64,000 nucleotides of DNA from Roseivivax jejudonensis. Its GTDB lineage: Bacteria > Pseudomonadota > Alphaproteobacteria > Rhodobacterales > Rhodobacteraceae. Positions within the stretch are counted from its first letter, which is position 1. Every line of letters starts with the position of its first letter. Under the pieces are notes generated by a model, which worked only from the letters and a program-made list of their open reading frames with translations, did not search any database and was not told where the DNA came from. The stretch spans positions 1 to 64,000 of the forward strand of contig NZ_FWFK01000002.1 in NCBI RefSeq assembly GCF_900172265.1. The letters are read 5' to 3'. The position numbers and the translations under genes are program-made. Shown here piece after piece: positions 42,468-55,513 of this stretch.

Positions 42468-43076
42468 ATGGCTTTCGAACTTCCCGACCTTCCCTATGCC
42501 CACGACGCGCTCGCCCCGAAGGGCATGTCGGCGGAGACGCTCGAGTTTCACCACGACATCCACCACAAGGCCTATGTCGACAACGGCAACAAGGCGATCT
42601 CCGGCACCGAGTGGGAGAACAAGCCGGTCGAGGAAATCATCAAGGGCACCTACGACCCGAACGCGGTGGCCCAGTCCGGCATCTTCAACAACGCCTCGCA
42701 GTACTGGAACCACAACCAGTTCTGGGAAATGATGAGCCCCGAGCAGAAGGGCATTCCGGGCGAGCTGGAGAGTGCGCTGACCGAGGCCTTCGGATCGGTC
42801 GACAAGTTCAAGGAAGAGTTTTCCGCCGCCGGCGCCGGCCAGTTCGGTTCGGGCTGGGCGTGGCTCGTCAAGGACAAGGACGGCAGCCTCAAGGTCACCA
42901 AGACCGAGAACGGCGTGAACCCGCTGTGCTTCGACCAGACCGCGCTCCTCGGTGTCGATGTGTGGGAGCATTCCTACTACATCGATTTCCGCAACAAGCG
43001 CCCGGCGTACCTGCAGAACTTCCTCGACAACCTCGTGAACTGGGAGAACGTGGCGGAGCGGCTCTCCAAGGCCTGA
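42468..43076 (+). CDS. sodB: iron superoxide dismutase
   Basis: The 202-residue Fe/Mn-SOD has all ligands: His in LEFHHDIHHKAYV, His in NNASQYWNHNQFW, and DVWEHSYYIDFRN (Asp, His). The Gln of ASQYWNH occupies the position used by Fe enzymes (Q69 type), where Mn enzymes have Gly, so Fe is likely. It removes superoxide in the cytoplasm. ATG 42468 follows GAGGACAG; the in-frame 42408 extension is not family-like. A terminator follows. Confidence 0.93.
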   Translation: MAFELPDLPYAHDALAPKGMSAETLEFHHDIHHKAYVDNGNKAISGTEWENKPVEEIIKGTYDPNAVAQSGIFNNASQYWNHNQFWEMMSPEQKGIPGELESALTEAFGSVDKFKEEFSAAGAGQFGSGWAWLVKDKDGSLKVTKTENGVNPLCFDQTALLGVDVWEHSYYIDFRNKRPAYLQNFLDNLVNWENVAERLSKA

Positions 43077-43106
43077 TCGCCAGCACCCATCGCGCAAATT
43101 CGGATG

Positions 43107-43135
43107 CCCCCGCAGCTTCGGCTCGCGGGGGTTTT
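43107..43135 (+). terminator. Rho-independent terminator of sodB
   Basis: CCCCCGC (43107-43113), loop AGCTTCGGCTC, GCGGGGG (43125-43131), then TTTT. Confidence 0.85.
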
Positions 43136-43223
43136 CGTTTCCGGGACGGCAAGATGGAAAAGGCGGGAACGCCGCGGCGTCCGGCCGCATTTGCTTCATG
43201 ACACGTCAATGAAGGAGGCCATC

Positions 43224-43454
43224 ATGGCAGAGCGCCAGAGATCAAAGGACGGGCACCGCGAAACCGAGGACGTTCTCGGCCAGAAGCCCGAAGATCTGCC
43301 GAAGAGCCCGGACCACGCCAACCGCGCCGGCGGTGAACTGCAGCGCAAGGTCGGCACGCGTGACGAAGAAAAGCGTCACGACGAGGGCTCGGCCGGCACG
43401 ACGCGCCCGCTCGCGCAGGATCAGGACGGCTCCGGCGACAAGGAGGACGTCTGA
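43224..43454 (+). CDS. small very hydrophilic protein
   Basis: The 76-residue protein, behind a good GGAGG, is almost entirely charged or polar (MAERQRSKDGHRETEDVLGQ.., ..KVGTRDEEKRHDEGSAG..) and probably disordered. It overlaps the next gene by TGATG, so the two are translated together. No domain recognised; comparable hydrophilic proteins accompany stress responses in this family. Confidence 0.65.
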   Translation: MAERQRSKDGHRETEDVLGQKPEDLPKSPDHANRAGGELQRKVGTRDEEKRHDEGSAGTTRPLAQDQDGSGDKEDV

Positions 43455-43909
43455 TGTCCACGCTCACGCGCGACACCTGGGTGCTGATCGCGGACAGCGA
43501 AAAGGCGCTGTTCATCCGCAACGAAACCGACGCCGAGAATCCGAACTTCGTGGTCGTCCGCGAAGAAGAGCAGGACAATCCCAAGGACGTCGCCCAATCG
43601 GCCAACAAGCCCGGCCGGATGCAGGATAGCGGCGTTCAGCAGATGTCGGCGGTGGAAGACACCGACTGGCACGAATTGGCCAAGGAACGCTTTGCCGACG
43701 ATCTGGCGGGGATCCTCTTCAAGCAGGCCGAGAAGCACAAGTTCGAGCGCATCGTCCTGTGCGCTGCGCCGCAGGTGCTCGGCGCCCTGCGCGACAAGCT
43801 CCACAAGGAGGTGTCGTGGCGCGTCGTGGCCGAGGTCGACAAGAACCTCACCAACCATCCGCTGGATCAGATCGAGGCGAACCTGCGCCGCGAACTGGAA
43901 TCCGTGTGA
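43454..43909 (+). CDS. host-attachment-type protein (PF10116)
   Basis: The 151-residue protein has WVLIADSEKALFIRNETDAE at its start, ..FADDLAGILFKQAEKHKFER.. in the middle and WRVVAEVDKNLTNHPLDQIE at its end. This is the pattern of the 'protein required for attachment to host cells' family, first linked to AtsE-type adherence in Agrobacterium. Its biochemical role is not known; it looks like a cytoplasmic nucleotide-binding-like fold. Translationally coupled to the hydrophilic protein upstream. Confidence 0.85.
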   Translation: MSTLTRDTWVLIADSEKALFIRNETDAENPNFVVVREEEQDNPKDVAQSANKPGRMQDSGVQQMSAVEDTDWHELAKERFADDLAGILFKQAEKHKFERIVLCAAPQVLGALRDKLHKEVSWRVVAEVDKNLTNHPLDQIEANLRRELESV

Positions 43910-44034
43910 TCCAAGCGTCCGCGGCGGCGATGGTCGCCGCGGATGCCACCCCTTGCCTCCGGCGACACGACCCGTAGAGATGCGCCTGCGCGCCGATTGG
44001 CGGCGCCGCGCCATCACGACCCGGGAGAGCCGGC

Positions 44035-44952
44035 ATGACAGACGCCCGCGCCGGGCTCCTCGCGATGATCGGAGCCTGCACCATCTGGGGGCTCTCGCCG
44101 CTCTACTACAAGCTTCTCGCGTCTATTCCACCACTTGAAGTTCTGGCCCACAGGACGTTGTGGTCGCTTGCCTTTTTTGCCAGCCTGCTGTTCTTGCGGG
44201 GCCGCATCGCAGAGGTCGAGGCCACGTTGCGCTCGTCCGAGTTGCGGCGCCGCCTGACGGTGTCGGCACTGGCGATTTCGTCGAATTGGTTCCTGTTCAT
44301 CTACTCGATCCAGATCGCTCGCGCGACGGAAGCCAGCCTCGGCTACTACATCTTCCCGCTCGTTGCGGTACTGCTGGGTGTCGTCGCGTTCGGGGAGCGG
44401 CTGACACGGACGGAGATCGTGGCCGTTGCGCTGGCCGCCGTCGCGGTCACGGTCCTGGCCGTGCGCGAAGGGCAGGTGCCCTACGTGTCGCTTGTGCTTG
44501 CGATGACGTTCGGGATCTACGGGCTGGCCAAGAAACGTCTGACAATCGGCGCGGTCGTGTCCGTCACGACCGAGGTGGCAATCCTCGCGCCGCTGGCGCT
44601 TGGCTGGCTGGCGTTCGTACATCTGGGGCAGGGCGGCGGCACCTTCGGGCACGATCTCGCGCTGTCGGGGTTGCTGATGCTGTCGGGGCCGCTGACGGCG
44701 CTGCCGCTGATCCTGTTCAGCTTTGCCTCGCAGCGGATCGCGCTCAGCACCGTCGGCTTGATGCAGTATCTCAATCCGACGCTACAGTTCCTGTGCGCCA
44801 CGCTGGTCTTTCGCGAACCCTTCGGCCTGTCGCAGGCACTGGCCTTCGCGCTGATCTGGACGGCGCTTGCGCTTTATTCCGGGGCGCGGCTGTCAGCCGA
44901 CGCCACGCGGCGCAGGGCGGCGGTCAGATCTTCCACCGACGTGCAGGACTGA
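44035..44952 (+). CDS. rarD: RarD-type EamA-family transporter
   Basis: The 305-residue membrane protein has ten predicted helices and two EamA repeats. The N-terminus MTDARAGLLAMIGACTIWGL and the stretches PPLEVLAHRTLWSL and YYIFPLVAVLLGVVAFGERL fit the RarD subgroup. Its substrate is not proven (chloramphenicol sensitivity in E. coli). Its 3' end overlaps the convergent LOG-family gene by 79 bp. Confidence 0.85.
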   Translation: MTDARAGLLAMIGACTIWGLSPLYYKLLASIPPLEVLAHRTLWSLAFFASLLFLRGRIAEVEATLRSSELRRRLTVSALAISSNWFLFIYSIQIARATEASLGYYIFPLVAVLLGVVAFGERLTRTEIVAVALAAVAVTVLAVREGQVPYVSLVLAMTFGIYGLAKKRLTIGAVVSVTTEVAILAPLALGWLAFVHLGQGGGTFGHDLALSGLLMLSGPLTALPLILFSFASQRIALSTVGLMQYLNPTLQFLCATLVFREPFGLSQALAFALIWTALALYSGARLSADATRRRAAVRSSTDVQD

Positions 44953-45446
44953 ACGCTGTCGACAAGCCCGCGAGAGGCGAAGCCGGTGTCGACCACATGC
45001 TCGAGCAGCGCCTGCAGAGGTGCCCAGAAGCCGTTGACGTCGAGCAGGAAAATCGGCTTCGCGTGCAGCCCGAGCTGGCGCCATGTCAGCGCTTCGAAGA
45101 ATTCGTCGAGCGATCCCGCGCCGCCGGGAAGGACGACGATCGCATCGGCGTTCATGAGCATGACCTTCTTGCGCTCGTGCATCGTCTCGGTGACCACGAA
45201 GCGGGCGAGGTCGCGCTTGCCGACCTCCATCGCGAGCAGGTGCTGAGGGATCACGCCGAACGTGTCCGCGCCCGCGGATTGCGCGGCCCGGGCCACGGCG
45301 CCCATCAGCCCCACGTCCCCGGCACCGTAGACGAGACGCCAGCCGTTGTCGCCGATGGCGCGGCCCGTCGCCTCGGCCGTGGCCATCCAGGCAGGGTCGG
45401 TGCCGGCGCGTGCGCCGCAATAGACGCAGACGGACAGGTCGGTCAT
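44874..45446 (-). CDS. LOG-family (lysine-decarboxylase-like) nucleotide phosphoribohydrolase
   Basis: The 190-residue protein has the LOG motif [12 protein letters not shown] and the Arg-containing helix before it ([20 protein letters not shown]). LOG enzymes release free bases (cytokinins in plants) from nucleoside monophosphates; bacterial substrates are mainly AMP-type. It overlaps rarD tail-to-tail by 79 bp. Confidence 0.87.
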   Translation of the reverse strand: MTDLSVCVYCGARAGTDPAWMATAEATGRAIGDNGWRLVYGAGDVGLMGAVARAAQSAGADTFGVIPQHLLAMEVGKRDLARFVVTETMHERKKVMLMNADAIVVLPGGAGSLDEFFEALTWRQLGLHAKPIFLLDVNGFWAPLQALLEHVVDTGFASRGLVDSVQSCTSVEDLTAALRRVASADSRAPE

Positions 45447-45555
45447 GGGAAGGGCGCCTCCAGGCCTTTGTTTTGACCGCCGATACTGGCATTGCTATGC
45501 TCGCGCAACCGCGGGGTTACCGGGCAATCCGGGCCCGGCTGAGGGGATGGACAGG

Positions 45556-47286
45556 ATGAGCAGATACGCGTGGGCCGGCGGAACTGCGGGCATGATGCTC
45601 GGCGGCGCCGCGGCGTGCGTTGTGGTCGCGCTCGGTTTGTACGCCGCAAGCCAGATCGATCCCGCCGGACCTGACGCCGACAGCACGACCAACGCGGAGA
45701 GCCCGGCGCGCGCGATCAATGCCACGGCGGACCCGTCTGCCGGCCCTGACCCAGCGTTGCCCGCGGACAGCGACGCGGCATCCTTATCGGCGACGAGTGC
45801 GGACAGTGACCCGCCACCCTCATCTCCGACGAACGCGGCGCGCGATACCGAAGCTTCGCAGCCCGCGCCCACGCCCGCGCCGATGTCGACGGAGGGGAAC
45901 GCGGTTGGCAGCGCGCGGCAGACGGCGGAGCCGCCCCCGGCGGCGCCTGGCAAAACCGGGCCGGTCCGCGCGGACGCTCGCCCGCCCGCGGCTTCGACGC
46001 CCGAAACGGTGGACGGTGCGCCCGTTCAGACCATCGCCGGCGGGCCCGTGTCCGAGGGTGGCGCGCCGGTTGCCGGCGGGCAGGAGGACGCCGTGCGCGA
46101 CCTCAACACCGCGGCCCAACGCGAACAAGCTATGGCGTCTTTGCCCGACGGTGCGCCCGAGCGGAGCGACGGGGCGCGCGATGTCGGCGGGGCCGCGTCG
46201 GCCCCCGCCCCGAGCGCGCAGTCGGACCGCCCCGAAGACATCGCCGCGCTGCAACCCGGCGCGCCTGCGGGACCTGCGCCGGAGGCGCGCGACGCGCGGC
46301 CCGCGCCGAGCGCCGAGGCCCCGCCCGAACCGGCACCGCAGGTAACGCCGCCGCGCTTCGACCTTGTGCGGGTCGAGCCCGACGGCACGGCGCTGATCGC
46401 GGGACGCGCCGCGCCCGGGGCAGAGGTCCTGCTCGATCTCGGTGACACCCGGGTCGGCACGGCGACCGCGGACCAGAGCGGCGGGTTCGTCGCCTTCCTG
46501 TCGCTGCCGGAGCGTACGACCCCGCGGACGCTGACGCTCGCGATGCTCGACGACGGCTCGACAGTGCGCGCGCCTGAGGAGGTCGTGATCGGCCCCGGCC
46601 CATCGCCGGAGCGCGCGCCCGCCACGGCCGTTGCGGCGGTCCAGCCGGATGCGCCCACGCCCGACATCGGCTCAGCCGGGGCGCCGGCCACCGACATCGC
46701 GCCCGGGGCCGATACCGCGCCGGCGCCCGCGCCGCAGCAGGCGGCGATCCTACTGTCCGATGCCGATGGCGTGCGCCTGATCCAGCCGGCAACGCGCGAA
46801 CTGGCGCCGCATCCCGGCCGCGGCGATGCCGTATCGATCGACACGATCAGCTATTCCGCCGCCGGTGCGGTCGACCTGTCCGGCCGTGCCGGCGATCGGC
46901 CGGGATCGGTCCGGGTCTACCTCGACAACCGGCCGGTGACCGCCGCGAACGTCACCGCGGCGGGCCAGTGGTCGGTCGACCTCGCCGACGTGGAGCCGGG
47001 CGCGTACACCTTGCGGGTCGACCGGCTCGACGCGGCGGGGCAGGTGGTGGCGCGGGCCGAAAGCCCGTTTCTGCGCGAAAGCGGCGAGGCCCTGCGCGCC
47101 GCGCTGCCGGAAGGCGCCGAGCGCGTGACGGCCGTGACCGTCCAGCCGGGCAACACGCTTTGGGCCATCGCCCGCGCGCGCTACGGCGAGGGCATCCGTT
47201 ACGTGAAAGTCTACGAGGCCAATTCCGATCAGATCCGCGACCCCGACCTGATCTATCCCGGCCAGATCTTCGACCTTCCGGACTGA
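45556..47286 (+). CDS. membrane-anchored LysM-domain protein
   Basis: The 576-residue protein has a short cytoplasmic N-terminus, one membrane helix ([20 protein letters not shown]), a long Pro/Ala/Asp-rich disordered stretch (residues 35-290), Ig-like segments (..[20 protein letters not shown]..) and a C-terminal LysM domain ([28 protein letters not shown]) that would bind peptidoglycan. Common in Rhodobacteraceae; probably bridges the inner membrane and wall. Start ATG 45556 (GAGGGG nine bases upstream); 45547 is possible. Confidence 0.82.
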   Translation: MSRYAWAGGTAGMMLGGAAACVVVALGLYAASQIDPAGPDADSTTNAESPARAINATADPSAGPDPALPADSDAASLSATSADSDPPPSSPTNAARDTEASQPAPTPAPMSTEGNAVGSARQTAEPPPAAPGKTGPVRADARPPAASTPETVDGAPVQTIAGGPVSEGGAPVAGGQEDAVRDLNTAAQREQAMASLPDGAPERSDGARDVGGAASAPAPSAQSDRPEDIAALQPGAPAGPAPEARDARPAPSAEAPPEPAPQVTPPRFDLVRVEPDGTALIAGRAAPGAEVLLDLGDTRVGTATADQSGGFVAFLSLPERTTPRTLTLAMLDDGSTVRAPEEVVIGPGPSPERAPATAVAAVQPDAPTPDIGSAGAPATDIAPGADTAPAPAPQQAAILLSDADGVRLIQPATRELAPHPGRGDAVSIDTISYSAAGAVDLSGRAGDRPGSVRVYLDNRPVTAANVTAAGQWSVDLADVEPGAYTLRVDRLDAAGQVVARAESPFLRESGEALRAALPEGAERVTAVTVQPGNTLWAIARARYGEGIRYVKVYEANSDQIRDPDLIYPGQIFDLPD

Positions 47287-47289
47287 CCC

Positions 47290-48186
47290 TCAGCGGGGCA
47301 GGGGATCGTCTTCGTCCTCCGCCTGCCCGGCGAGCCAGTCACGGAAGCGCACGAGCGCCGGACTCTGGCCCCGGTCGTCCGGCCAGACGAGGTGATAGGC
47401 GCCGAGCGTGACCGGCGCCACGTCCACCGCCCGGACCAGACGACCGTCGGCCAGTTCCGTTTCCACGAGGTAATCCGGCAGGAGCGCCACGCCGAGCCCG
47501 GCTTCGGCCCCGACACGCATGGCAGCGAACTGGTCGAAGCTGGTGCCGGCGCCGGGGGCGGTCACGGCCACGCCCTGCGCCGCGAACCAGTCGCGCCACG
47601 CATCGGGGCGCGTGTCCATCTGCAGAAGCGGCAGATCGGCAAGCGCGCCGGGCGCCGCGCGGTCACCCGGGGCCAGCGCCGGCGCGCAGACGGGCAGCAT
47701 CCGCTCGGGCCGCAGGCGCAACCGCCGTGTCCCGGACCGCGGCGTGGCGCCGCCGAACTCGATCGCCGCGTCGAAGGGATCGACTGCGAAATCGCAGGGC
47801 CGGATCCGCGTGGCGAGGTTGACCGTCACGTCGGGATGGCGGCGCGCGAAATCGGGCAGGCGCGGGATCAGCCAACGCATCCCGAAGGTTGGCAGCATCG
47901 CCAGCTCCAGGCTGCCGGCGCGCGCGGGGATCCGCAGCGCGAGGGAGGCCTGCGCGATCCGCTCGAGGCTCGCGCGAACGGTCACGGCATAGTCGTGCGC
48001 GGCCGGGAGGAGCTCCAGCCTCCGGCCCTGTCGCTTGACGAGCGCGACGCCAAGACCCTCCTCCAGCGTGCGGATCTGCCGGCTGACGGCGCTTTGGCTG
48101 AGGTCGAGCTCGCGCGCGACGGCCGTGGCCGATCCGAGGCGGTCCAGCGCCTCCAGCGCGCGCAGCGCGCCAAGCGGCGGGATCAT
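47290..48186 (-). CDS. LysR-family regulator, probably of gcdH
   Basis: The 298-residue protein has an N-terminal winged helix ([37 protein letters not shown]) and a periplasmic-binding-like effector domain. It is divergent from the glutaryl-CoA dehydrogenase gene, and LysR regulators in that position (GcdR) are common. The start is uncertain: ATG 48184-48186 matches the family head ([13 protein letters not shown]); 48213 and 48222 add 9-12 residues. None has a clear ribosome site. Confidence 0.82.
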   Translation of the reverse strand: MIPPLGALRALEALDRLGSATAVARELDLSQSAVSRQIRTLEEGLGVALVKRQGRRLELLPAAHDYAVTVRASLERIAQASLALRIPARAGSLELAMLPTFGMRWLIPRLPDFARRHPDVTVNLATRIRPCDFAVDPFDAAIEFGGATPRSGTRRLRLRPERMLPVCAPALAPGDRAAPGALADLPLLQMDTRPDAWRDWFAAQGVAVTAPGAGTSFDQFAAMRVGAEAGLGVALLPDYLVETELADGRLVRAVDVAPVTLGAYHLVWPDDRGQSPALVRFRDWLAGQAEDEDDPLPR

Positions 48187-48298
48187 GCGGCGTGAGAGCG
48201 ATGACACTTGCATAAACCTCATGCTTTCTTGCGATATGGTCGCTTTGGCATGCGCGTGGTGCAAGCTATATTGCGGAAAATCGATCAGGAGGACCGTC

Positions 48299-49531
48299 AT
48301 GAACGACATGAGCCCCAACAAACCGGCCCTGAAGGCCAAGGATGCACCGGACCTCGGCGGCTTCGACTGGGAGGATCCGTTCCGGCTGAGCGACCAGCTC
48401 GAGGAAGACGAGCGCATGATCGCCGAGAGCGCGCGCGCCTACGCTCAGGAGAAACTGCAGACCCGCGTCGGCCCGGCCTTCGAGGACGAGACGGTCGAGC
48501 CCGAAATCTTCCGCGAAATGGGCGAGATGGGCCTGCTCGGCGTGACCGTGCCCGAAGAATACGGCGGGCTGGGCGGCTCTTACGTGTCGTACGGTCTCGT
48601 GGCGCGCGAGATCGAGCGCGTCGATTCCGGCTATCGCTCGATGATGTCGGTGCAGTCGAGCCTCGTGATGTATCCGATCTATGCCTACGGCTCGGAAGAG
48701 CAGCGCAAGAAGTACCTGCCGAAGCTGTCGTCGGGCGAATGGATCGGCTGTTTCGGCCTGACCGAACCCGATGCCGGCTCCGACCCCGCGGCAATGAAGA
48801 CCAGGGCCGAGAAGACCGATAGCGGATACCGTCTCACCGGCTCCAAGATGTGGATCTCGAACTCGCCCATCGCCGATGTCTTCGTCGTGTGGGCAAAGTC
48901 CGACGCGCATGACGGCAAGATCCGCGGCTTCGTGCTCGAGAAGGGCATGAAGGGGCTGTCGGCGCCGAAAATCGGCAACAAGCTCAGCTTGCGCGCCTCC
49001 GTCACCGGCGAAATCGTGATGGACGGTGTCGAGGTGGGCGAAGACGCGCTCCTGCCGCACGTGCAGGGCCTCAAGGGGCCGTTCGGGTGTCTCAACCGGG
49101 CCCGCTACGGCATCTCGTGGGGCGTGATGGGCTCGGCCGAGTTCTGCTGGCACGCGGCGCGCGCCTACGGGCTCGACCGCAAGCAGTTCGGACGCCCGAT
49201 CGCGCAGACGCAGCTGTTCCAGAAGAAGCTCGCGGACATGCAGACCGAGATCGCGCTGGGACTGCAGGGCTGCCTGCGCGTCGGGCGCCTGATGGACGAG
49301 GCCAAGGGTGCGCCCGAAATGATCTCGATCCTCAAGCGCAACAATTGCGGCAAGGCGCTCGACATCGCGCGCATGGCCCGCGACATGCACGGCGGCAACG
49401 GTATCTCGGGCGAGTTCCAGGTGATCCGCCACATGGTCAACCTCGAGACGGTGAACACCTACGAGGGCACTCATGACGTGCACGCGCTGATCCTCGGGCG
49501 GGCGCAGACCGGCTTGCAGGCATTCTTCTGA
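48299..49531 (+). CDS. gcdH: glutaryl-CoA dehydrogenase
   Basis: The 410-residue acyl-CoA dehydrogenase family flavoenzyme oxidises and decarboxylates glutaryl-CoA to crotonyl-CoA in lysine/tryptophan breakdown. It has [40 protein letters not shown] (substrate/FAD region), [12 protein letters not shown] and the C-terminal catalytic-base segment [20 protein letters not shown], whose Glu abstracts the alpha proton. ATG 48299 follows AGGAGG. Divergent from its likely LysR regulator. Confidence 0.93.
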   Translation: MNDMSPNKPALKAKDAPDLGGFDWEDPFRLSDQLEEDERMIAESARAYAQEKLQTRVGPAFEDETVEPEIFREMGEMGLLGVTVPEEYGGLGGSYVSYGLVAREIERVDSGYRSMMSVQSSLVMYPIYAYGSEEQRKKYLPKLSSGEWIGCFGLTEPDAGSDPAAMKTRAEKTDSGYRLTGSKMWISNSPIADVFVVWAKSDAHDGKIRGFVLEKGMKGLSAPKIGNKLSLRASVTGEIVMDGVEVGEDALLPHVQGLKGPFGCLNRARYGISWGVMGSAEFCWHAARAYGLDRKQFGRPIAQTQLFQKKLADMQTEIALGLQGCLRVGRLMDEAKGAPEMISILKRNNCGKALDIARMARDMHGGNGISGEFQVIRHMVNLETVNTYEGTHDVHALILGRAQTGLQAFF

Positions 49532-49559
49532 GGCTAATTAGCCGGACGCGTCCTGCTCG

Positions 49560-52218
<2,659 letters not shown>

Positions 52219-52608
52219 GGGACGTCCTCGCGCATCCTGACGCAGCAGGCATACCCGATAGACGCGGTTCAAACCAGTGACAGGGTGGCGCGGCCAGCCT
52301 GCGTCCGTAAATCGTATAATCAGTATTATGTAAATATAGTGCGTATGCGCAGCGAGGCCCATCGTACCGAAGACCTCGTGGAACCTCAGCGCCTTGCGGA
52401 GCACGCTTGATCGATCGTGCAGCATTGCCCCGCGAGTGATCGAGACAGCGCGCGCCTGGCGATCCGATGCGCAACGGCGATCTTACTGCCTTTGTACCTG
52501 ACGTTGAGTCACGTCAAAGCTGGACAGCCGTTCATCCGGGCCGCTATCCATTGGTCCGGATCGGCGCCGCGCGCGCAAAAATGACTTGGCTCATTCAGGT
52601 GTTTTTCG
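52219..52608. other. intergenic region between cytochrome b561 and luxR-type gene
   Basis: This 390-bp gap holds an AT-rich patch near 52315-52345 (ATTATGTAAATATAGTG), probably promoters for the divergent genes, and the dyad at 52499-52516. No coding frame is evident. Confidence 0.5.
52499..52516. promoter_or_regulatory. lux-box-like dyad upstream of the luxR-type gene
   Basis: TGACGTTGAGTCACGTCA has 6-bp arms TGACGT/ACGTCA around six bases, flanked as ACC...AAG, close in size to LuxR-type operators. It lies about 90 bp before the ATG of the LuxR-type gene, suggesting autoregulation. A related dyad is at 53420. Confidence 0.45.
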
Positions 52609-53370
52609 ATGACGATGTGCGACCGCGACCACCTTATCGCGCTGACCAATGCAGACAGTATCGAGACGCTCTGGGCCATGCATTGCGCGCGGATGGCAGA
52701 TTTCGGATTCGATCGGCTGCTCTACGGCTTCACGCGCTTCAAGACCGCGACCTCGCTCGGCGATCCCAACGACTTCGTCATGCTGTCGAACCACGATCCG
52801 GCCTATACGGACGCCTTCGTGGGCGGACGCCTGTATCACCACGCGCCGATGGTGCGCTGGTCGCTCGACCATGACGGCGCGTGTTCGTGGAGCGTCCTGC
52901 AACAGATGATCGGGTCCGGCACGCTGACCCAGGACGAGCAGCAGGTCATCGAGTTCAACCAGGCGCATGGCGTGACGGCCGGCTACTCGATCAGCTTCCG
53001 GTCGGTGTCCAACCGGGCGAAGGGCGCGATCGCACTGACGGCGAAGTCGGGCTTTCGGCAGGACGCTGTCGACGCGTTGTGGGAGCGTCACGGCAACGAC
53101 ATCGTGCTGATGAACAACGTCGTGCACCTCAAGATCCTGACCCTCCCCTACAACCAGCCCAACCAGGCGCTCACCCGGCGCCAGCGGGAGACGCTGGAAT
53201 GGGTCGGCAACGGCAAGACGACGGCAGACATCGCGCAGATCATGGGACTGACACAGGCCACGGTGGAGAAGCATTTGCGCCTCGCGCGCGAAGCGCTGAA
53301 CGTCGACACGACCGCGCAGGCGGTGATGAAAGCGGCGTTCCAGAACCAGATGTACGTCCTCGATTTCTAA
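52609..53370 (+). CDS. LuxR-family regulator with autoinducer-binding domain, no luxI nearby
   Basis: The 253-residue protein has an N-terminal autoinducer-binding-type domain (about 10-165; ..LYGFTRFKTATSLGDPNDFV.., ..HHAPMVRWSLDHDGACSW..) and a C-terminal LuxR helix-turn-helix (LTRRQRETLEWVGNGKTTAD..GLTQATVEKHLRLAREALNV). No acyl-homoserine-lactone synthase (luxI) is in the window, so it may be a LuxR solo sensing an external or distant signal. Start ATG 52609; 52615 also possible. Flanked by two similar dyads. Confidence 0.85.
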   Translation: MTMCDRDHLIALTNADSIETLWAMHCARMADFGFDRLLYGFTRFKTATSLGDPNDFVMLSNHDPAYTDAFVGGRLYHHAPMVRWSLDHDGACSWSVLQQMIGSGTLTQDEQQVIEFNQAHGVTAGYSISFRSVSNRAKGAIALTAKSGFRQDAVDALWERHGNDIVLMNNVVHLKILTLPYNQPNQALTRRQRETLEWVGNGKTTADIAQIMGLTQATVEKHLRLAREALNVDTTAQAVMKAAFQNQMYVLDF

Positions 53371-53419
53371 GTTCCGGCCACCGTGAAAACTCCGTGAATT
53401 CAAAGGCATCTCGAGAAAT

Positions 53420-53434
53420 CTGACGTAGGGTCAG
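53420..53434. promoter_or_regulatory. second lux-box-like dyad, downstream of the luxR-type gene
   Basis: CTGACGTAGGGTCAG has 5-bp arms CTGAC/GTCAG around five bases and shares TGACGT with the dyad at 52499. It lies 50 bp after the luxR-type stop; no gene starts nearby on the plus strand. Confidence 0.35.
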
Positions 53435-53707
53435 GAAATCCTTACTTTCCCTGTCGGCGAGAAATTGCCAATTTGTAAACGTTCCGTGAGTGATGACCGC
53501 AAGGTTAGGGACACCGGTTGGATCCTTGCATTTTCGAGGCCCTCCGACCAACCAGGCTACGCCTCTGGCGGTTCGGCTCGCTATATTCCAGCGGGCCGAC
53601 CGCACGCCCGGCCAGCTTCCGTTTTCATCCCCAATGTCGCGCGGGAGCTGGTCGGGTTCGCGCCTGGTCTCGTGCTGCTGCCGCGTCCGGCGTAAACGTC
53701 TCGAGAT

Positions 53708-53738
53708 GAAAAAAAGCCGCCCCGAACGGGACGGCTTT
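53708..53738 (-). terminator. Rho-independent terminator of tsf
   Basis: On the minus strand AAAGCCGTCCCGTTCGGGGCGGCTTTTTTT: a stem AAAGCCGTCCCG/CGGGGCGGCTTT with a short loop and a T-run, starting about 25 bp after the tsf stop. Confidence 0.9.
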
Positions 53739-53761
53739 CCATTTGCTCACGGAGAGGTCGG

Positions 53762-54637
53762 TCAGCCCTGGGCTGCCTTCGCGACCTCGGCCGCGAAATC
53801 CTCTTTCTCCTTCTCGATGCCCTCGCCCACGGCAAGGCGCACGAAACCGGTGATCTCGACGCCGGCATCCTTCGCGGCTTCGGCAACGGTCTTGTCTGGA
53901 TCGACGACGAAGGCCTGGCCGAGCAGCGTGATCTCGGAGAGATACTTCTTCATGCGGCCCTCGATCATCTTCTCGATGACGTTGTCGGGCTTGCCGGATT
54001 CACGCGCGATGTCGATCTGGATCTGGCGCTCCTTCTCGAGGATCGCGGGATCGAGATCGGCCTCGGACAGCGAGGCCGGGCTTGCCGCGGCGATGTGCAT
54101 CGCGACCTGCCGGCCGAAGCCCGCGTTGTCGCCGGTCATCGCCACCAGCACGCCGATCTGGCCCATGCCGTCTGCGGCCGCATTGTGCACGTAGGTCGCG
54201 ACGCTTTCGCCCTTGATCTTGGCCATCCGGCGCAGCGACATGTTCTCGCCGATCTTGGCGATCTTGTCGGTAATCGCGTCGCTCACCGATTTGCCGCCCA
54301 TGTCGGCAGTGGCCAGAGCGTCGGTGTCGTCGACCTCGAGCGCCTTCTTGGCGATGTCGGCGACCATCGACTGGAACTCGGCGTTCTTGGCGACGAAGTC
54401 GGTCTCGGCGTTGACCTCGACCGCGACGCCGGTGCCGCCCGACACCTCGACCGCCACGAGACCTTCGGCCGCGGTGCGGCCGGCCTTCTTGGCGGCCTTG
54501 GCGAGGCCCTTGGTGCGCAGCCAGTCGACGGCGGCGGTCATGTCGCCGTCGTTCTCGGTCAGCGCCTTCTTGGCGTCCATCATGCCTGCGCCGGTCATCT
54601 CGCGCAGCTCTTTCACCTGTGCAGCAGTGATCGCCAT
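53762..54637 (-). CDS. tsf: translation elongation factor Ts
   Basis: The 291-residue protein has the EF-Ts signatures [36 protein letters not shown] and a dimerisation domain, ending ..[18 protein letters not shown]-Ts exchanges GDP for GTP on EF-Tu. I start at ATG 54635-54637 behind GAGGAGA; an in-frame GTG lies directly before it. The usual rpsB-tsf order. Confidence 0.96.
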   Translation of the reverse strand: MAITAAQVKELREMTGAGMMDAKKALTENDGDMTAAVDWLRTKGLAKAAKKAGRTAAEGLVAVEVSGGTGVAVEVNAETDFVAKNAEFQSMVADIAKKALEVDDTDALATADMGGKSVSDAITDKIAKIGENMSLRRMAKIKGESVATYVHNAAADGMGQIGVLVAMTGDNAGFGRQVAMHIAAASPASLSEADLDPAILEKERQIQIDIARESGKPDNVIEKMIEGRMKKYLSEITLLGQAFVVDPDKTVAEAAKDAGVEITGFVRLAVGEGIEKEKEDFAAEVAKAAQG

Positions 54638-54727
54638 CACGCTCTCCTCATCTTCGCTCCTGGGGTGGGCCGGACCGACGGCCCTGCCCTCATGTCACGG
54701 GGGCGTGTCGCTTTTGCGACAGCCTTC

Positions 54728-55513
54728 TCAGGCGGTCTCGCCGGTCGCCGGAGCCTCGGCGGTGCCTTCGAGATCCTCGGCCGGCGCCTCTTCGAGCGCT
54801 CCGAGATCCACGCCCGCACCCTCGAGCTGCGCCGACATGCCGTCGAGCGCGGCGCGGCTGGCGAGATCGCAGTAGAGCGAAATGGCCCGGGCGGCGTCGT
54901 CGTTGCCGGGGATGATGTAGTCCACGCCCTCGGGCGAGCAGTTGGTGTCGACCACCGCCACGACCGGGATGCCGAGCTTCTTGGCTTCGGCCACGGCGAG
55001 CTGCTCTTTCTTGACGTCGATGACGAAGAGCAGGTCGGGCACGCCGCCCATCTCGCGGATGCCGCCGAGCGACGCCTGCAGCTTGGCCTGCTCGCGCTCC
55101 ATGCCGAGGCGCTCTTTCTTGGTCAGGCCCTCGGCGCCCTGCTCCATCTGCTCGTCGATCGACTTGAGGCGCTGGATCGACTGCGAGACGGTCTGCCAGT
55201 TCGTGAGCGTGCCGCCGAGCCAGCGGTGATTCATGTAGTACTGCGCGCATTTCTCGGCCGCCTCGGCGATCGGCTGCTGCGCCTGCCGCTTGGTGCCGAC
55301 GAAGAGCACGCGGCCGTTCTTGGCGACCGTCTCGCGGATGACGTTGAGCGCCGCGTCGAGCATCGGCACGGTCTGCGTCAGGTCGACGATGTGGATGCCG
55401 TTGCGCGCGCCGTAGATGAACTCGCCCATGCGGGGGTTCCAGCGCTGCGTCTGGTGGCCGAAGTGAACGCCAGCCTCGAGCAGCTGGCGCATGGAGAACT
55501 CGGGAAGAGCCAT
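54728..55513 (-). CDS. rpsB: 30S ribosomal protein S2
   Basis: The 261-residue protein starts [20 protein letters not shown] and contains [40 protein letters not shown] and [20 protein letters not shown], all S2 signatures. The acidic C-terminal extension (..[19 protein letters not shown]..) is usual in alphaproteobacteria. Start ATG 55511-55513 behind AAAGGA. Upstream of tsf by 90 bp. Confidence 0.96.
   Translation of the reverse strand: MALPEFSMRQLLEAGVHFGHQTQRWNPRMGEFIYGARNGIHIVDLTQTVPMLDAALNVIRETVAKNGRVLFVGTKRQAQQPIAEAAEKCAQYYMNHRWLGGTLTNWQTVSQSIQRLKSIDEQMEQGAEGLTKKERLGMEREQAKLQASLGGIREMGGVPDLLFVIDVKKEQLAVAEAKKLGIPVVAVVDTNCSPEGVDYIIPGNDDAARAISLYCDLASRAALDGMSAQLEGAGVDLGALEEAPAEDLEGTAEAPATGETA

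Larger units (their letters stand above)
53371..53761. other. gap between luxR-type gene and tsf
   Basis: This 390-bp gap holds the dyad at 53420-53434 and the tsf terminator at 53708-53738. No coding frame is evident. The stretch 53370-53500 is relatively AT-rich. Confidence 0.5.

Noticed and set aside
48220-48300. Clear LysR operator between the LysR gene and gcdH
   Set aside because: Several T-N11-A patterns exist, but none forms a convincing dyad, so no site is annotated.
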